A stretch of DNA of 39,451 nucleotides from Muribaculaceae bacterium (GTDB lineage Bacteria > Bacteroidota > Bacteroidia > Bacteroidales > Muribaculaceae): positions 1-39,451 of the forward strand of contig JAFYYG010000012.1 of NCBI GenBank assembly GCA_017557625.1. The letters run 5' to 3'. Below, in pieces: positions 1 to 8,186 of this stretch (its first letter is position 1; every line of letters starts with the position of its first letter). The notes beneath the pieces are model-generated. The model worked only from the letters and a program-made list of their open reading frames with translations. It was not told where the DNA came from and made no database searches. Made by a program: the position numbers and the translations under genes.

Positions 1-1824
1 GAGCTGATACTCAACGGCGAGCTTGAGGAGGCGAAGAAACTTCTCGACAGCCAAGGCGATAACACCGAAATCATCAACGACGTGAACAAGAAGAAGGAGG
101 AGGCACAGAAGGCTCAGAACCATGCCGCCGACCTGTGTTACAACAAGTATAACCTGTTCCTGCTTCAGCACCAGAACGACTCGGCGGCCTATTATCTTGA
201 GCAACGCACACTGCTTGACACGACAAACGTGCAATGGCAACTGGAAGCCGGCACGTTCTTTGAAGATTATTTGGCACAGTACGACAAAGCACAGTCTTTT
301 TTCGAGGCGGCGTTGTCACATGCCTTGAAGAATGGCGAGCGAAATGCCGATGTGGCCACCTGCTACGACAAAATAGGATCTATATATAAAGCAACGAGTC
401 ATAGTTTCGAAGCACTTAAAAACTATAAAAAAGCGCTTGAAATCCGCAAGGAGCTATATGGCGAGCGTCATCCTGCAGTTGCCGATAGCTACAACAATAT
501 AGGCGTAATTCGTGTTAATGTGTATTCTCAAGAAGATACTATCTTAATTTCTCGGGTGCCTTCTGTGGCGTATGAGTATCTTAATAAAGCACTTGAGATC
601 AACAAGGAATTCTATGGCGAGCGTCATCCTGCTGTCGCTGTAAGCTACGATAATATCGGCTTCATGTTTAGTTGTCAAGGTAAGTATTCCAAAGCGCTTG
701 AGTGTTACAAAAAGTCGCTTGAGATCTCCAAAGAAGTATATGGCGAGCGTCATCCTGCTGTCGCCACTTGCTATAACAATATTGGTGAAGTACTTCGTGA
801 TCAAAATAAATATAGTGAAGCGCTAGAGTACTACAAAAAGTCGCTTGAAATCAACAAGGAGGTCTATGGCGACCGTCATCCTGCTGTAGCCACTTGTTAC
901 AACAAGATTGGCTATGTGCTTGAAATGCAGGAAAATTATGCCGAGGCACTTGAGTGTCATAAAAAGTCGCTTGAAATAAGGGAGGAGGTCTTTGGCGATG
1001 GTAATTATTACGTTCATTCGAGTCGTATCAGTATTGGTGATGTGCTTGATGCTCAAGGTAAATATAGCGAGGCGCTTGAGTATTATAAGAAAGGGTATAA
1101 TATTGACAAGTCTGTAGCTGTGGATTATTATCTTGCAGAAAAATACAGAAGTTTGGGTTTTTATCTTTTGCAAAAAGAAGACCATTACTATAGTGAATCT
1201 CTGGAATGTTTCCAAAAGGCGCTTGAAATCTATAATGGGCTTGATGATAAGCGTGCTGCATCTGGTGTCGATAATTGCTACCACAACATCGGCAATGTGT
1301 TAAGTAAACAAGGCAAGTATTCCGAAGCGCTTGAGTATTACAATAAAGCACTTGAGCTTTGCAAAAATAATAGTGATAAGTTTTTTGTAGCTATAATTTA
1401 TAACTCAATCGGCGAAGTACTTCGAGAACAAAGTAAGTATTCCGAAGCGCTTGAGTATTACAATAAAGCACTTGAGCTTTCCAAGGGAACGCAATTGGCC
1501 GATTGCTATAACAAAATAGGCAAAATGCTTCATGAACAAGGCAAATATGCTGAAACGCTTGAGTATTACAATAAAGCACTTGAGCTCTACAAGGAGATCC
1601 AAAAGGAGATCCAAGTGAAAAAAAGAGGTTATATTGATTATGAATATTATGCTGCCACAATTTATAACGAAATCGGCAAAGTGCTTCACGAACAAGGCAA
1701 GTATTCCGAAGCTTTTGAGTATTATAATAAAGCACTTGAGATTTGTCCTGAGCGATCTACTAAACTAAAATCAACAATTGAGGATAATATCAAGGATTTG
1801 AAAGCGGTGATGGGTGAGCAATAG
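1..1824 (+). CDS. Kinesin-light-chain-like TPR repeat protein, 5' truncated
   Basis: The reading frame is open from base 1, so the true start lies outside the window; the GTG at 82 is only an internal codon. About 607 residues are visible. After a helical N-terminal part there are about eleven TPR units of roughly 42 residues, with the pattern CYNxIGxVLxxQGKYSEALEYYxKSLEI followed by a YGxRHPAVA linker, as in kinesin light chain TPRs. Such arrays are usually protein-protein interaction scaffolds. The ORF ends in charged residues and I see no enzymatic domain. Several units are almost identical at the DNA level (around 730-880 and 1430-1590), which suggests recent repeat turnover. The next gene begins 23 bp downstream on the same strand, so it is probably co-transcribed with the RyR-type genes. 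Function is unknown; an adaptor role is inference. Confidence 0.85.
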   Translation, partial: ELILNGELEEAKKLLDSQGDNTEIINDVNKKKEEAQKAQNHAADLCYNKYNLFLLQHQNDSAAYYLEQRTLLDTTNVQWQLEAGTFFEDYLAQYDKAQSFFEAALSHALKNGERNADVATCYDKIGSIYKATSHSFEALKNYKKALEIRKELYGERHPAVADSYNNIGVIRVNVYSQEDTILISRVPSVAYEYLNKALEINKEFYGERHPAVAVSYDNIGFMFSCQGKYSKALECYKKSLEISKEVYGERHPAVATCYNNIGEVLRDQNKYSEALEYYKKSLEINKEVYGDRHPAVATCYNKIGYVLEMQENYAEALECHKKSLEIREEVFGDGNYYVHSSRISIGDVLDAQGKYSEALEYYKKGYNIDKSVAVDYYLAEKYRSLGFYLLQKEDHYYSESLECFQKALEIYNGLDDKRAASGVDNCYHNIGNVLSKQGKYSEALEYYNKALELCKNNSDKFFVAIIYNSIGEVLREQSKYSEALEYYNKALELSKGTQLADCYNKIGKMLHEQGKYAETLEYYNKALELYKEIQKEIQVKKRGYIDYEYYAATIYNEIGKVLHEQGKYSEAFEYYNKALEICPERSTKLKSTIEDNIKDLKAVMGEQ

Positions 1825-1847
1825 ATGCCCTAAGAAGCGAGAGAAAA

Positions 1848-3467
1848 ATGAGAGAGAACTGTAAAATATTGATCATTGGGGAACATCCGTTGAGAAGATG
1901 TTTTGAAGAGCAATATGCCGCCAATAATTGCGAAGTGACAACTATTGAGACTCTTGGCGATGAGGATGTGTCGCATTGCGATGAGATAGTGCTGCTTACC
2001 TCACCGAGAGCTAAGAGCAAGACTGCCGAGGACAATCGTGCTCTCGCATTGTTGAGCAAGATGTCAGCGCTGTTGACTGCCGAAGATGCCAAGCGCCCCG
2101 TGGTTCATTTGCTGCTCCAGAGTAATCACACGCTTAGGGTGTTGCAGACTGTTGACCTTCCTGACACAGTGATCAACACTATGGACGTGTATCCTTTTAC
2201 TCTTGAGAGCCAGTGGTCAAGGATTGTAGTCGCCAAGATGCCTGGAGAGTTGCCTGCCATTGATTATCCCACTCTTGACCGCGAACCCATCGTTAGTGAT
2301 TCGAAGAAAACGGTACATTTGTTGGTTAGTGGTTTTTCGTCATTGGCTAAATCGTTGGCAATCCATGCAGCACTAGTGGCCCATTACCCCAACTACAACA
2401 GCAATAGCCCTGATCCTCTGCGCACTCGCATCACTATCCTCTCTAAAGGCTTGGAAGTGCAAAAGGGAGAGCTGATTACCCGCTACAGGTCGCTCTTTGA
2501 GAACAGCTATTATCGCACAACAAATATTATAAAGAATACATCCTCATATCATGAACCACAATATACAGGAAAACGCAAAGATTTTGTTGACGTGGAGTGG
2601 GAGTTTGTGGATGGTGACATCTATAATGAGATGGTTCAAAGTGAGATAAAGAAATGGTCGACGAGCGATAATCAATTGCTCACAATCGCTATTGCTCATG
2701 ACAGCGAAGACCAAAACATACAGGATGTGCTTGCTCTTCCCGACGAAGTGATGAAAAATGGTGTGACTGTTCTCGTCCGTGTAGATAACAGTATGTCGAT
2801 GTCACTACTAAGGTCTTCGAGCAAATATGATAATGTGTATCCTTTCGGCATGAACGATACTGGCTATGATGTGAGATTGCCGTTAATGCGCATGGGTAAA
2901 CTGCTCAATGCCTGCTACTGGGGTGTAATAGAAGAAAATAATCCCGTCATCGATCAATGCCAAGTGGACGAAGCATGGAAGAGTCTGCCCTCGTTTGCTA
3001 AGCGTTTCTCCAACATATATAACGTGATGACAATCCCCACCAAGATGCGCTCGCTAGGCCACGAACAGGCTGAATGTGAGAGCTATTTCGCTCTCTCGGA
3101 GCGTGAAGTGGAAGAGATCGCCCTCGTGGAGCACAACCGATGGAGTGTAGAGGAGCTGATAATGGGCTTCAGACCCTGTAGCGACAGTGAGCTTAAAATG
3201 GTAGAAAAGAGCATTGCCGATTTTCTTTCCATAAAGGACGATGAAGAGAAGTTGAGTCAATGGAAACTGCGTGACGGACAAGGGCGACCATGCACAATGA
3301 AAGAGGTGTTAAAAGAGGATGATACCAAGCGAGCTCACTATGATTTGCGAGACTATGATGATTTGCGCGTTGACAGAAATGGCATTAATGTTCAGGATTA
3401 TGATAAGAAGCTCACTCGTTGCATACCGCTACTGGCGTGCGCATTTGTGAAAGGAGGCGATAAATGA
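1848..3467 (+). CDS. Soluble tandem Rossmann (TrkA-N-like) protein with RyR-type C-terminal domain
   Basis: 539 aa with no signal peptide or membrane helix. Residues 5-130 form a first nucleotide-binding-like fold beginning KILIIGEHPL. Residues 155-315 form a second, beginning HLLVSGFSSLAKSL and ending with the strand VTVLVRVDN, as in TrkA-N/RCK-type domains. Residues 375-405 have the W..LP......SN......P.KMRSLG linker that often precedes bacterial RyR (ryanodine-receptor repeat) domains. This is followed by VEHNRWSVEELIMGF (427-441) and HYDLRDYDDL (497-506), the two hallmark parts of that domain. A charged insertion of about 50 residues separates them. The domain calls come from motif reading, not from a search. 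The same layout recurs in the membrane protein encoded next, so the two are probably partners. RyR domains in bacteria have been proposed to sense small ligands; the ligand here is unknown. Confidence 0.75.
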   Translation: MRENCKILIIGEHPLRRCFEEQYAANNCEVTTIETLGDEDVSHCDEIVLLTSPRAKSKTAEDNRALALLSKMSALLTAEDAKRPVVHLLLQSNHTLRVLQTVDLPDTVINTMDVYPFTLESQWSRIVVAKMPGELPAIDYPTLDREPIVSDSKKTVHLLVSGFSSLAKSLAIHAALVAHYPNYNSNSPDPLRTRITILSKGLEVQKGELITRYRSLFENSYYRTTNIIKNTSSYHEPQYTGKRKDFVDVEWEFVDGDIYNEMVQSEIKKWSTSDNQLLTIAIAHDSEDQNIQDVLALPDEVMKNGVTVLVRVDNSMSMSLLRSSSKYDNVYPFGMNDTGYDVRLPLMRMGKLLNACYWGVIEENNPVIDQCQVDEAWKSLPSFAKRFSNIYNVMTIPTKMRSLGHEQAECESYFALSEREVEEIALVEHNRWSVEELIMGFRPCSDSELKMVEKSIADFLSIKDDEEKLSQWKLRDGQGRPCTMKEVLKEDDTKRAHYDLRDYDDLRVDRNGINVQDYDKKLTRCIPLLACAFVKGGDK

Positions 3468-3532
3468 AAGCAAAAGACTATTCATTGACTTTCTGGGAAA
3501 CTGCTCATTTTATCGCAAAGGCGACTTTTTGA
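3464..3532 (+). CDS. Possible 22-aa ORF or frameshifted gene remnant
   Basis: The ATG overlaps the TGA of the preceding gene (ATGA) and follows AGGAGG at 3452-3457, an unusually good Shine-Dalgarno for this genome. The product is only 22 residues (MKAKDYSLTFWETAHF and so on). A +1 shift at the T run near 3507-3510 would continue the frame as YRKGDFLKEIQFKIDI and stop at 3561, just before the next gene. It could be a short coupled peptide or a decayed small gene of the RyR operon. No function can be assigned. Confidence 0.3.
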   Translation: MKAKDYSLTFWETAHFIAKATF

Positions 3533-3594
3533 AGGAAATACAATTTAAGATAGACATTTAAAAATTTGAAGTGAACAAAAATAAAAAGAGCCAA

Positions 3595-6423
3595 ATGAAG
3601 AAGATAAACAAAATAAAGAGAATACTTGGAAATGCTGCATTAAGGGCTTTGTCTTTTGTTGTGGTGATGTTGTCGAGTTCATTAAGTGTTTTTGCTGAGA
3701 ATCAAGAAACAGCAGAATTGGGTGAGCATGCGACTGACTTGGAGAGATTCCTTCGCAATGATCTGTTTTTAGGTGACAAGTGGTGGTTGTTTTGCCTTAT
3801 TGTTATAGTATTTCTTGTACTCGCTCTTTATTGTTGGTGCCGTGGTTACAGAGTTTTAGTCTTATTTCGTAAATTGAGACTCTCTGCCAAGATTGCTATA
3901 GTGATTGTCTTGACAACCGGTTTGTGCGTTTTGGGATGTCTTAAAGGCCACAGGGTAGGTTGGTGGTTTACCATACCAGTGGCATTCTCAATACTGATGT
4001 TTATCATTGTTGTCTGGGACGTTGTAAGGCGTTTGTGTAAGCTAAGAGAAGCGAGAATAGCAGCCAAGAGACAAGGCCAAAACATGCGTGGAACGCAAGT
4101 GGCATCGGGGCTGGTGGGGCATCAGCTTAATCTCAAGTTGCTCGCTAAGGTAGTGCTCTTGGTGTGGGGATTGGGATGGACTTTGTATTTTATCCCTGTG
4201 AATGCTGTTCATGGCTCTCATGTGGGTGCTGAGGCACTTTTCCACCCTGCGTTTTGTGCTTTACAGATGTTTGCTTTTCACATGGACAGCTTTGTTATTG
4301 ATGCTCATATCTTCAACAATTATGATGTTGTTAAAGGCTTAATTTCAATAGTGTGCTTTGCTGCGGCGATATGCACAATGATTGCTGTGTTGGGACTTGT
4401 CATGTCTCGCCTGATGGCATATTTCCATGTTAAGAACTTCATGGTTGACAAAGATTTCAATCATCTTTATATTTTCTTTGGCATCAACGACTCTTCGCTT
4501 TTGCTGGCAAATAGCATTCTTGATGAGGAGACTGGTGACAGCAAGGCTAAAGTTGTTTTTGTGGAGACAAATCTTGCTGGAGAGAAGGACTCAAAGAGTG
4601 AGACAGATGGCTGGAAGGGTATATTGAGCATGTTCATTCATCGTCGCAAGACCTTTGCATTGGCTCAAGAGAACAAACGTCGTGCTTTGGCAATTTCTAG
4701 CGCTAATATCGCGTCTCTCGACATTACCAATAAGTATATTGACGTGTGGGGCAGTTTGGGCTTGAACAGTGTCAAGAATCTGCTTGATGATAAGAATGGC
4801 TTGGGTGGATTGTGTGAAACCACCAAAGAAAAAGGCAAACTTTTCTTGTTTTTCCTCTCTGAAGACCGTCAAGAGAACGTATTGGGAGCTACCAATATCA
4901 CTCACGATATTCTGCTCAAGGAAGCGATAAAAGACAACAACCACAAGTTCTCAATCGACATCTATTGTCATGTTGCCGACTACGCTACTGGTCGTATGCT
5001 GAAGGATGCTGTTGTGAATAAGAAAATGTCGATGCACATCCTAAACTATTCGTTGTTGGCAGTTGAGGGCTTGAAGCGTGATGTCAAGAATCAGCCTGTG
5101 AACTTTGTTGACGTGGAACCCTTAGAAAGTGCAAATCCAGGTTCGGTTAGTTCACCGTTTGTCAGTCTTGTTATAGGATTTGGTGAAACTGGTCAGCAGG
5201 CACTGAACTTCCTCTATGAGTATGGGGCATTCCCATCCGCCCAGTCTAGTGCCACCAACTCGTTCCGCAGCGAGTTTGTGTGTCATGTGGTTGATAAGGA
5301 AATGAATAGTAAGGTGGGCGCATTCCATGCCAACCGTCCTGCAGTTCCTTGTATATATGTTGATGCTGAAAGCATTAGCAAAGAGCCTGCCGTTTCTCAT
5401 CTTGATTCTAAGCCAGAGGGGAAAAATGCTATGCCATTGCCAAAGATAAAGTTCTTTAATTGTGATTACAAGTCGGTTGGGTTCTATGAGAAAGTACTCT
5501 TGCCCATTGCCGACAGACTGAACTATGTAGTGGTGGCCCTTGGTGATCCCCGTCTTAACATTAGAGTGGCAATCGATGTTCTTCGTTATGTTCGTCGCCA
5601 TCGTCCCAATCTTGATAATTTCCGCATCTTCGTTCGTGGATATGACAAGGATAGCTATGACTTCATTGATGCAATAGGTGAACGATATAACAAACTGTTG
5701 CATTATGATAATTTTGTTGGACTGGACAAGGAAAAAGTTCCAGAATATGATAGAGATGTAGATCAAAGGATTGTGATTTTTGGCACCAATGAGAAAATTT
5801 GCACCTATGACCTCTTTGTTCAGGACAAATATCAGAGGGACGCAAAGAAGTATCAGGATGCTTATAACAGATTACATGGTTATGACAATCCCGAAGTTGA
5901 CGCCTGGCAGGCACGACGCATGGAAAAACTGGGAACTGATGATAGGTACGCCTGGAGCAGGTTGTCGGAGTTGCGTCGCAAAGAGGGGCAAGACCGCTCT
6001 AATGCTGTACACAGCATGACAAAAATGGCACTTTTGTGCAAGGCTCTGGACGATGATGAGAAGAACACAAAACGAATGGAATTGGTTAATCGAATGTTTA
6101 TGAGGAGAATTGATGGAAAAATTGAGTCGACTCTCTCAAAAGATGCTGCCAATTTCTGTTACCCCGACCTCTCAGAACAGGAGAACAAACTCTTGCTTAA
6201 CGTCACCATCACCGAGCACATGCGGTGGTTGGCATCGCATGAGATGATGGGCTACATTGTTGATGAAAGTCAGAATGGGTGTAACGAGGTCAGCAAGCAG
6301 CACAGTGCGTTACGTCCGTGGCATGAACTCTCGGCCGAATACAAAAAAAATAACTTCGGGGTCACTGAGACGACACTCAATTTGGAATTGTTTGAACCCG
6401 AATCGGTCATTAGGCGACGTTAG
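3595..6423 (+). CDS. Membrane protein with channel-like segment, tandem Rossmann domains and RyR-type C-terminus
   Basis: 942 aa from the ATG at 3595; an in-frame GTG at 3571 would add eight residues. Numbering from the GTG, hydrophobic stretches lie at about 25-42, 71-90, 105-124, 131-150, 189-210 and 255-280. Between the last two is an amphipathic stretch (FHPAFCALQMFAFHMDSF) placed where a pore helix would sit in a cation channel, but there is no TVGYG-type filter. The soluble part has a Rossmann-like domain from about 297 (HLYIFFGINDSSLLLANSI) and another from about 528 (VSLVIGFGETGQQALNFLYEYGAF). The C-terminus (about 865-945) has EHMRWLASHEMMGY and HSALRPWHELSAEYKKNNF, typical of RyR domains. 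The arrangement resembles RCK-gated channels, but transport is inference. It matches the soluble neighbour domain for domain. Confidence 0.75.
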   Translation: MKKINKIKRILGNAALRALSFVVVMLSSSLSVFAENQETAELGEHATDLERFLRNDLFLGDKWWLFCLIVIVFLVLALYCWCRGYRVLVLFRKLRLSAKIAIVIVLTTGLCVLGCLKGHRVGWWFTIPVAFSILMFIIVVWDVVRRLCKLREARIAAKRQGQNMRGTQVASGLVGHQLNLKLLAKVVLLVWGLGWTLYFIPVNAVHGSHVGAEALFHPAFCALQMFAFHMDSFVIDAHIFNNYDVVKGLISIVCFAAAICTMIAVLGLVMSRLMAYFHVKNFMVDKDFNHLYIFFGINDSSLLLANSILDEETGDSKAKVVFVETNLAGEKDSKSETDGWKGILSMFIHRRKTFALAQENKRRALAISSANIASLDITNKYIDVWGSLGLNSVKNLLDDKNGLGGLCETTKEKGKLFLFFLSEDRQENVLGATNITHDILLKEAIKDNNHKFSIDIYCHVADYATGRMLKDAVVNKKMSMHILNYSLLAVEGLKRDVKNQPVNFVDVEPLESANPGSVSSPFVSLVIGFGETGQQALNFLYEYGAFPSAQSSATNSFRSEFVCHVVDKEMNSKVGAFHANRPAVPCIYVDAESISKEPAVSHLDSKPEGKNAMPLPKIKFFNCDYKSVGFYEKVLLPIADRLNYVVVALGDPRLNIRVAIDVLRYVRRHRPNLDNFRIFVRGYDKDSYDFIDAIGERYNKLLHYDNFVGLDKEKVPEYDRDVDQRIVIFGTNEKICTYDLFVQDKYQRDAKKYQDAYNRLHGYDNPEVDAWQARRMEKLGTDDRYAWSRLSELRRKEGQDRSNAVHSMTKMALLCKALDDDEKNTKRMELVNRMFMRRIDGKIESTLSKDAANFCYPDLSEQENKLLLNVTITEHMRWLASHEMMGYIVDESQNGCNEVSKQHSALRPWHELSAEYKKNNFGVTETTLNLELFEPESVIRRR

Positions 6424-6473
6424 GTAGTTTTTTATGTCTATCTTGACATAAATCCTAATGACCGATTCGGGTT
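6395..6473. repeat. Perfect 20-bp inverted repeat with nested hairpin
   Basis: The arm at 6395-6414 (AACCCGAATCGGTCATTAGG) is the exact reverse complement of 6454-6473. Inside lies a second perfect 8-bp hairpin, TTTATGTC (6431-6438) with GACATAAA (6445-6452). The left arm encodes the last codons of the membrane RyR protein (EPESVI). No T tract follows, so this is not a standard terminator. It could protect the mRNA 3' end or be a recombination or insertion footprint. Confidence 0.85.
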
Positions 6474-6510
6474 GAATAGTTCTAAGTGATTGATAAACAC
6501 CCACTATCGG

Positions 6511-6539
6511 TGCCTGGCGCGTTGCGTCGGGCATTTTTT
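6511..6539 (+). terminator. Intrinsic terminator after the RyR locus
   Basis: Stem TGCCTGGCGC (6511-6520) with GCGTCGGGCA (6524-6533), 10 bp including two G-U pairs, loop GTT, followed by six T. It would close transcription of the TPR/RyR genes. Confidence 0.8.
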
Positions 6540-6625
6540 GATATTTTATAGTTGATGTGCCGTGTTTTTGCTCACCTGATGTGTAATTTTGCGTCGTGAA
6601 TGATAACCAACAAAATTATATAGCA

Positions 6626-6772
6626 ATGAAAAAGACCGACAAAACCACCTCTTGCGCATTTGGCAACAACAAGTTTGCCAGCGTGCGCCATCTTGTTAAC
6701 ACACTGTCCAATCTGAGTGGCATCATGTTTATTGTAACATTCTTGGGTTATATCGTCCTCCACTGCTTTTGA
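6626..6772 (+). CDS. 48-aa putative single-pass membrane miniprotein
   Basis: The ORF encodes 48 residues beginning MKKTDKTTSCAFG. It has a polar N-terminal half and a hydrophobic C-terminal helix (GIMFIVTFLGYIVLHCF, residues 32-48). It lies alone between an intrinsic terminator upstream and a bidirectional terminator downstream, which supports an independent transcription unit. The only alternative reading is a longer antisense ORF with no recognisable features. No family is recognised. Coding status rests on the layout and the membrane helix, so confidence is moderate. Confidence 0.5.
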   Translation: MKKTDKTTSCAFGNNKFASVRHLVNTLSNLSGIMFIVTFLGYIVLHCF

Positions 6773-6801
6773 TTTACGCGGCAACTAACAAAGGAAAAAT
6801 C

Positions 6802-6840
6802 AAGGAGCAAGAACCGGGTGGGGCTCTTGCTCCTTGTCAT
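6802..6840. terminator. Bidirectional intrinsic terminator
   Basis: Perfect 11-bp stem AAGGAGCAAGA (6802-6812) with TCTTGCTCCTT (6825-6835). A T-rich stretch follows on the plus strand, and on the minus strand the stem is followed by GATTTTTCC. It serves the converging miniprotein gene and the FMN-binding gene. A second hairpin, TTTAACCC/GGGTTAAA (6848-6868), sits between it and the minus-strand gene. Confidence 0.75.
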
Positions 6841-6878
6841 TTTTATGTTTAACCCAGGTAGGGTTAAAAGGCATGATG

Positions 6879-7334
6879 TTATTTTGTCATGCTGCGCTTG
6901 CCTTTGCCTTTTTTGTTTTTCTTGTTGCCCTTGTTGTTTGTGCTGGTGCTGCTGTCTTTTGCTTGCTGAAGTCCCATCTTGATATTCTTGATGAGAGCCT
7001 CGCTTGAGTAAGTGGCTCCGCTGGCAACATCGGCTTTGAGGTTGATAGCCTCGTCAACGGTCTTGCCAATGAACTGCTTGAACACCTTTTCTTTAGCCCG
7101 GTTGAAATAGGAGGGGGTCTCCTTGTTGTCAAGAGCAGTGATGCTTGTGATGCGTCCATTAGAAATGGTGATATTCACGGGTGTCGGCCCATTATATCCA
7201 ACCACTTTCTTGGCAATCTCGCCGGTGTAGATGACTTGTGGGCTACCTGATTTACCTTTTGCCATTGCGTTAGGCGCAAAAACTACTGCGGCAACGAGTG
7301 CCACTGCTAGAAATGCAAATTTGATTTTAGTCAT
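6879..7334 (-). CDS. Secreted FMN-binding domain protein
   Basis: 151 aa. Residues 1-25 are a signal peptide (hydrophobic core FAFLAVALVAAVVF, cleavage near AMA-KG). The rest is a small FMN_bind domain like those of NqrC/RnfG. D102..SGAT (105-108) matches the motif in which a threonine receives FMN covalently from the flavin transferase ApbE, so T108 is the likely attachment site. The last 25 residues are a Lys/Asn/Gly-rich tail ending in KGKGKRSMTK. It is probably a periplasmic electron-transfer protein; partners are not encoded nearby. It is a single-gene unit with its own promoter and a shared terminator. Confidence 0.88.
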   Translation of the reverse strand: MTKIKFAFLAVALVAAVVFAPNAMAKGKSGSPQVIYTGEIAKKVVGYNGPTPVNITISNGRITSITALDNKETPSYFNRAKEKVFKQFIGKTVDEAINLKADVASGATYSSEALIKNIKMGLQQAKDSSTSTNNKGNKKNKKGKGKRSMTK

Positions 7335-7377
7335 AATATTATTTTTTATGTTTTGTCTTTTTCTTTCAATTAGACTG

Positions 7378-7385
7378 CAAACTTA
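7378..7385 (-). promoter_or_regulatory. -7 box of the FMN-binding protein gene
   Basis: Minus-strand TAAGTTTG fits the Bacteroidota -7 consensus TAnnTTTG and lies about 45 bp before the start codon. No clear -33 TTTG was seen. Confidence 0.5.
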
Positions 7386-7492
7386 ACGAAAATATTAACC
7401 GGAGAATAGCAGGAAAAAAGGATTTTAACAATTTTAGAGAAAAAAAAGGTGGAAAAATGTAATTTTTACTTTTTTTATCGCAAAGAAAGCAC

Positions 7493-7500
7493 TACCTTTG
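7493..7500 (+). promoter_or_regulatory. -7 box upstream of the threonylcarbamoyl-AMP synthase gene
   Basis: TACCTTTG matches TAnnTTTG exactly and lies 58 bp before the ATG. Upstream sequence is T-rich without a clear -33 element. Confidence 0.6.
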
Positions 7501-7558
7501 TTTTTTGATTTGAGAAAAAGGCACCCGAAGCAGTGCCTCAAGAAATGAAGTTAGACTA

Positions 7559-8125
7559 ATGACAATTGACGAAGATATACAAGCATGCATCGAGGTGTTG
7601 AACCGTGGTGGAGTGATATTGTATCCCACCGACACAATATGGGGAATAGGCTGCGATGCAACTAATGCCGATGCTGTGAAGAATGTGTATAACCTCAAGC
7701 GGCGCGACGATAGCAAGGCACTTATTGTGCTACTCGACAATGTGGAGCATCTTGACCACTATGTGGTGAACGTTCCCGAGATGGCGCGTGAACTGCTCGA
7801 CGTGGCAGTGAAGCCCTTGACGATTATCTATGATGGTGCCTATAATGTGGCGCCTAATCTGTTGGGAGAGAACGACTCGTTGGGAATACGCATCCCTCGT
7901 GAGGAGTTCTCGCAGCGCCTATGTGCCGAGTTTGGCAAGCCTCTGGTCTCCACTTCGGCCAATGTGAGTGGCGAGGTTAGCGCAAAGACTTTTGCCGATA
8001 TCAGCGACGAGATAAAGCATGGTGTTGATTATGTGGTGAACTACCGTCAGGACGACACCAAGCCCCGCTCGGCCTCCAACATCATCATGCTTCACAGTGA
8101 CGGAACATTCAAGATAATAAGATAG
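7559..8125 (+). CDS. tsaC: L-threonylcarbamoyladenylate synthase (Sua5/YciO/YrdC family)
   Basis: 188 aa, the length of the short TsaC-type enzymes that lack the Sua5 C-terminal domain. The family makes threonylcarbamoyl-AMP from threonine, bicarbonate and ATP as the first step of tRNA t6A modification at position 37. Visible motifs are GGVILYPTDTIWGIGCDA near the N-terminus, LKRRDDSKAL (the KxR region), LGIRIPRE and the PLVSTSANVSGE signature. The cytosolic YciO paralogues share much of this fold, so the YciO alternative is possible. It starts at the first ATG after a consensus -7 box. The 135-bp spacer downstream is full of tandem repeats. Confidence 0.9.
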   Translation: MTIDEDIQACIEVLNRGGVILYPTDTIWGIGCDATNADAVKNVYNLKRRDDSKALIVLLDNVEHLDHYVVNVPEMARELLDVAVKPLTIIYDGAYNVAPNLLGENDSLGIRIPREEFSQRLCAEFGKPLVSTSANVSGEVSAKTFADISDEIKHGVDYVVNYRQDDTKPRSASNIIMLHSDGTFKIIR

Positions 8126-8132
8126 GATTTTT

Positions 8133-8167
8133 AAGTGTTAAGTTATAAGTGTAAAGTGTTAAGTAGG
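8133..8167. repeat. Heptamer array (AAGTGTT type)
   Basis: Five in-phase 7-bp units: AAGTGTT, AAGTTAT, AAGTGTA, AAGTGTT, AAGTAGG. It begins 8 bp after a stop codon and runs directly into a 20-bp palindrome. Confidence 0.8.
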
Positions 8168-8186
8168 GACAAGGCGCGCCTTGTCC
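8167..8186. repeat. Perfect 20-bp GC-rich palindrome
   Basis: GGACAAGGCGCGCCTTGTCC is its own reverse complement. It sits between a heptamer array and a nonamer array. Without a loop or T tract it is not a typical terminator; a REP-like dispersed element is possible. Confidence 0.9.

Noticed and set aside
6395-6473. Invertible promoter segment
   Set aside because: Only about 40 bp lies between the arms and no recombinase is encoded nearby; one arm is coding sequence.
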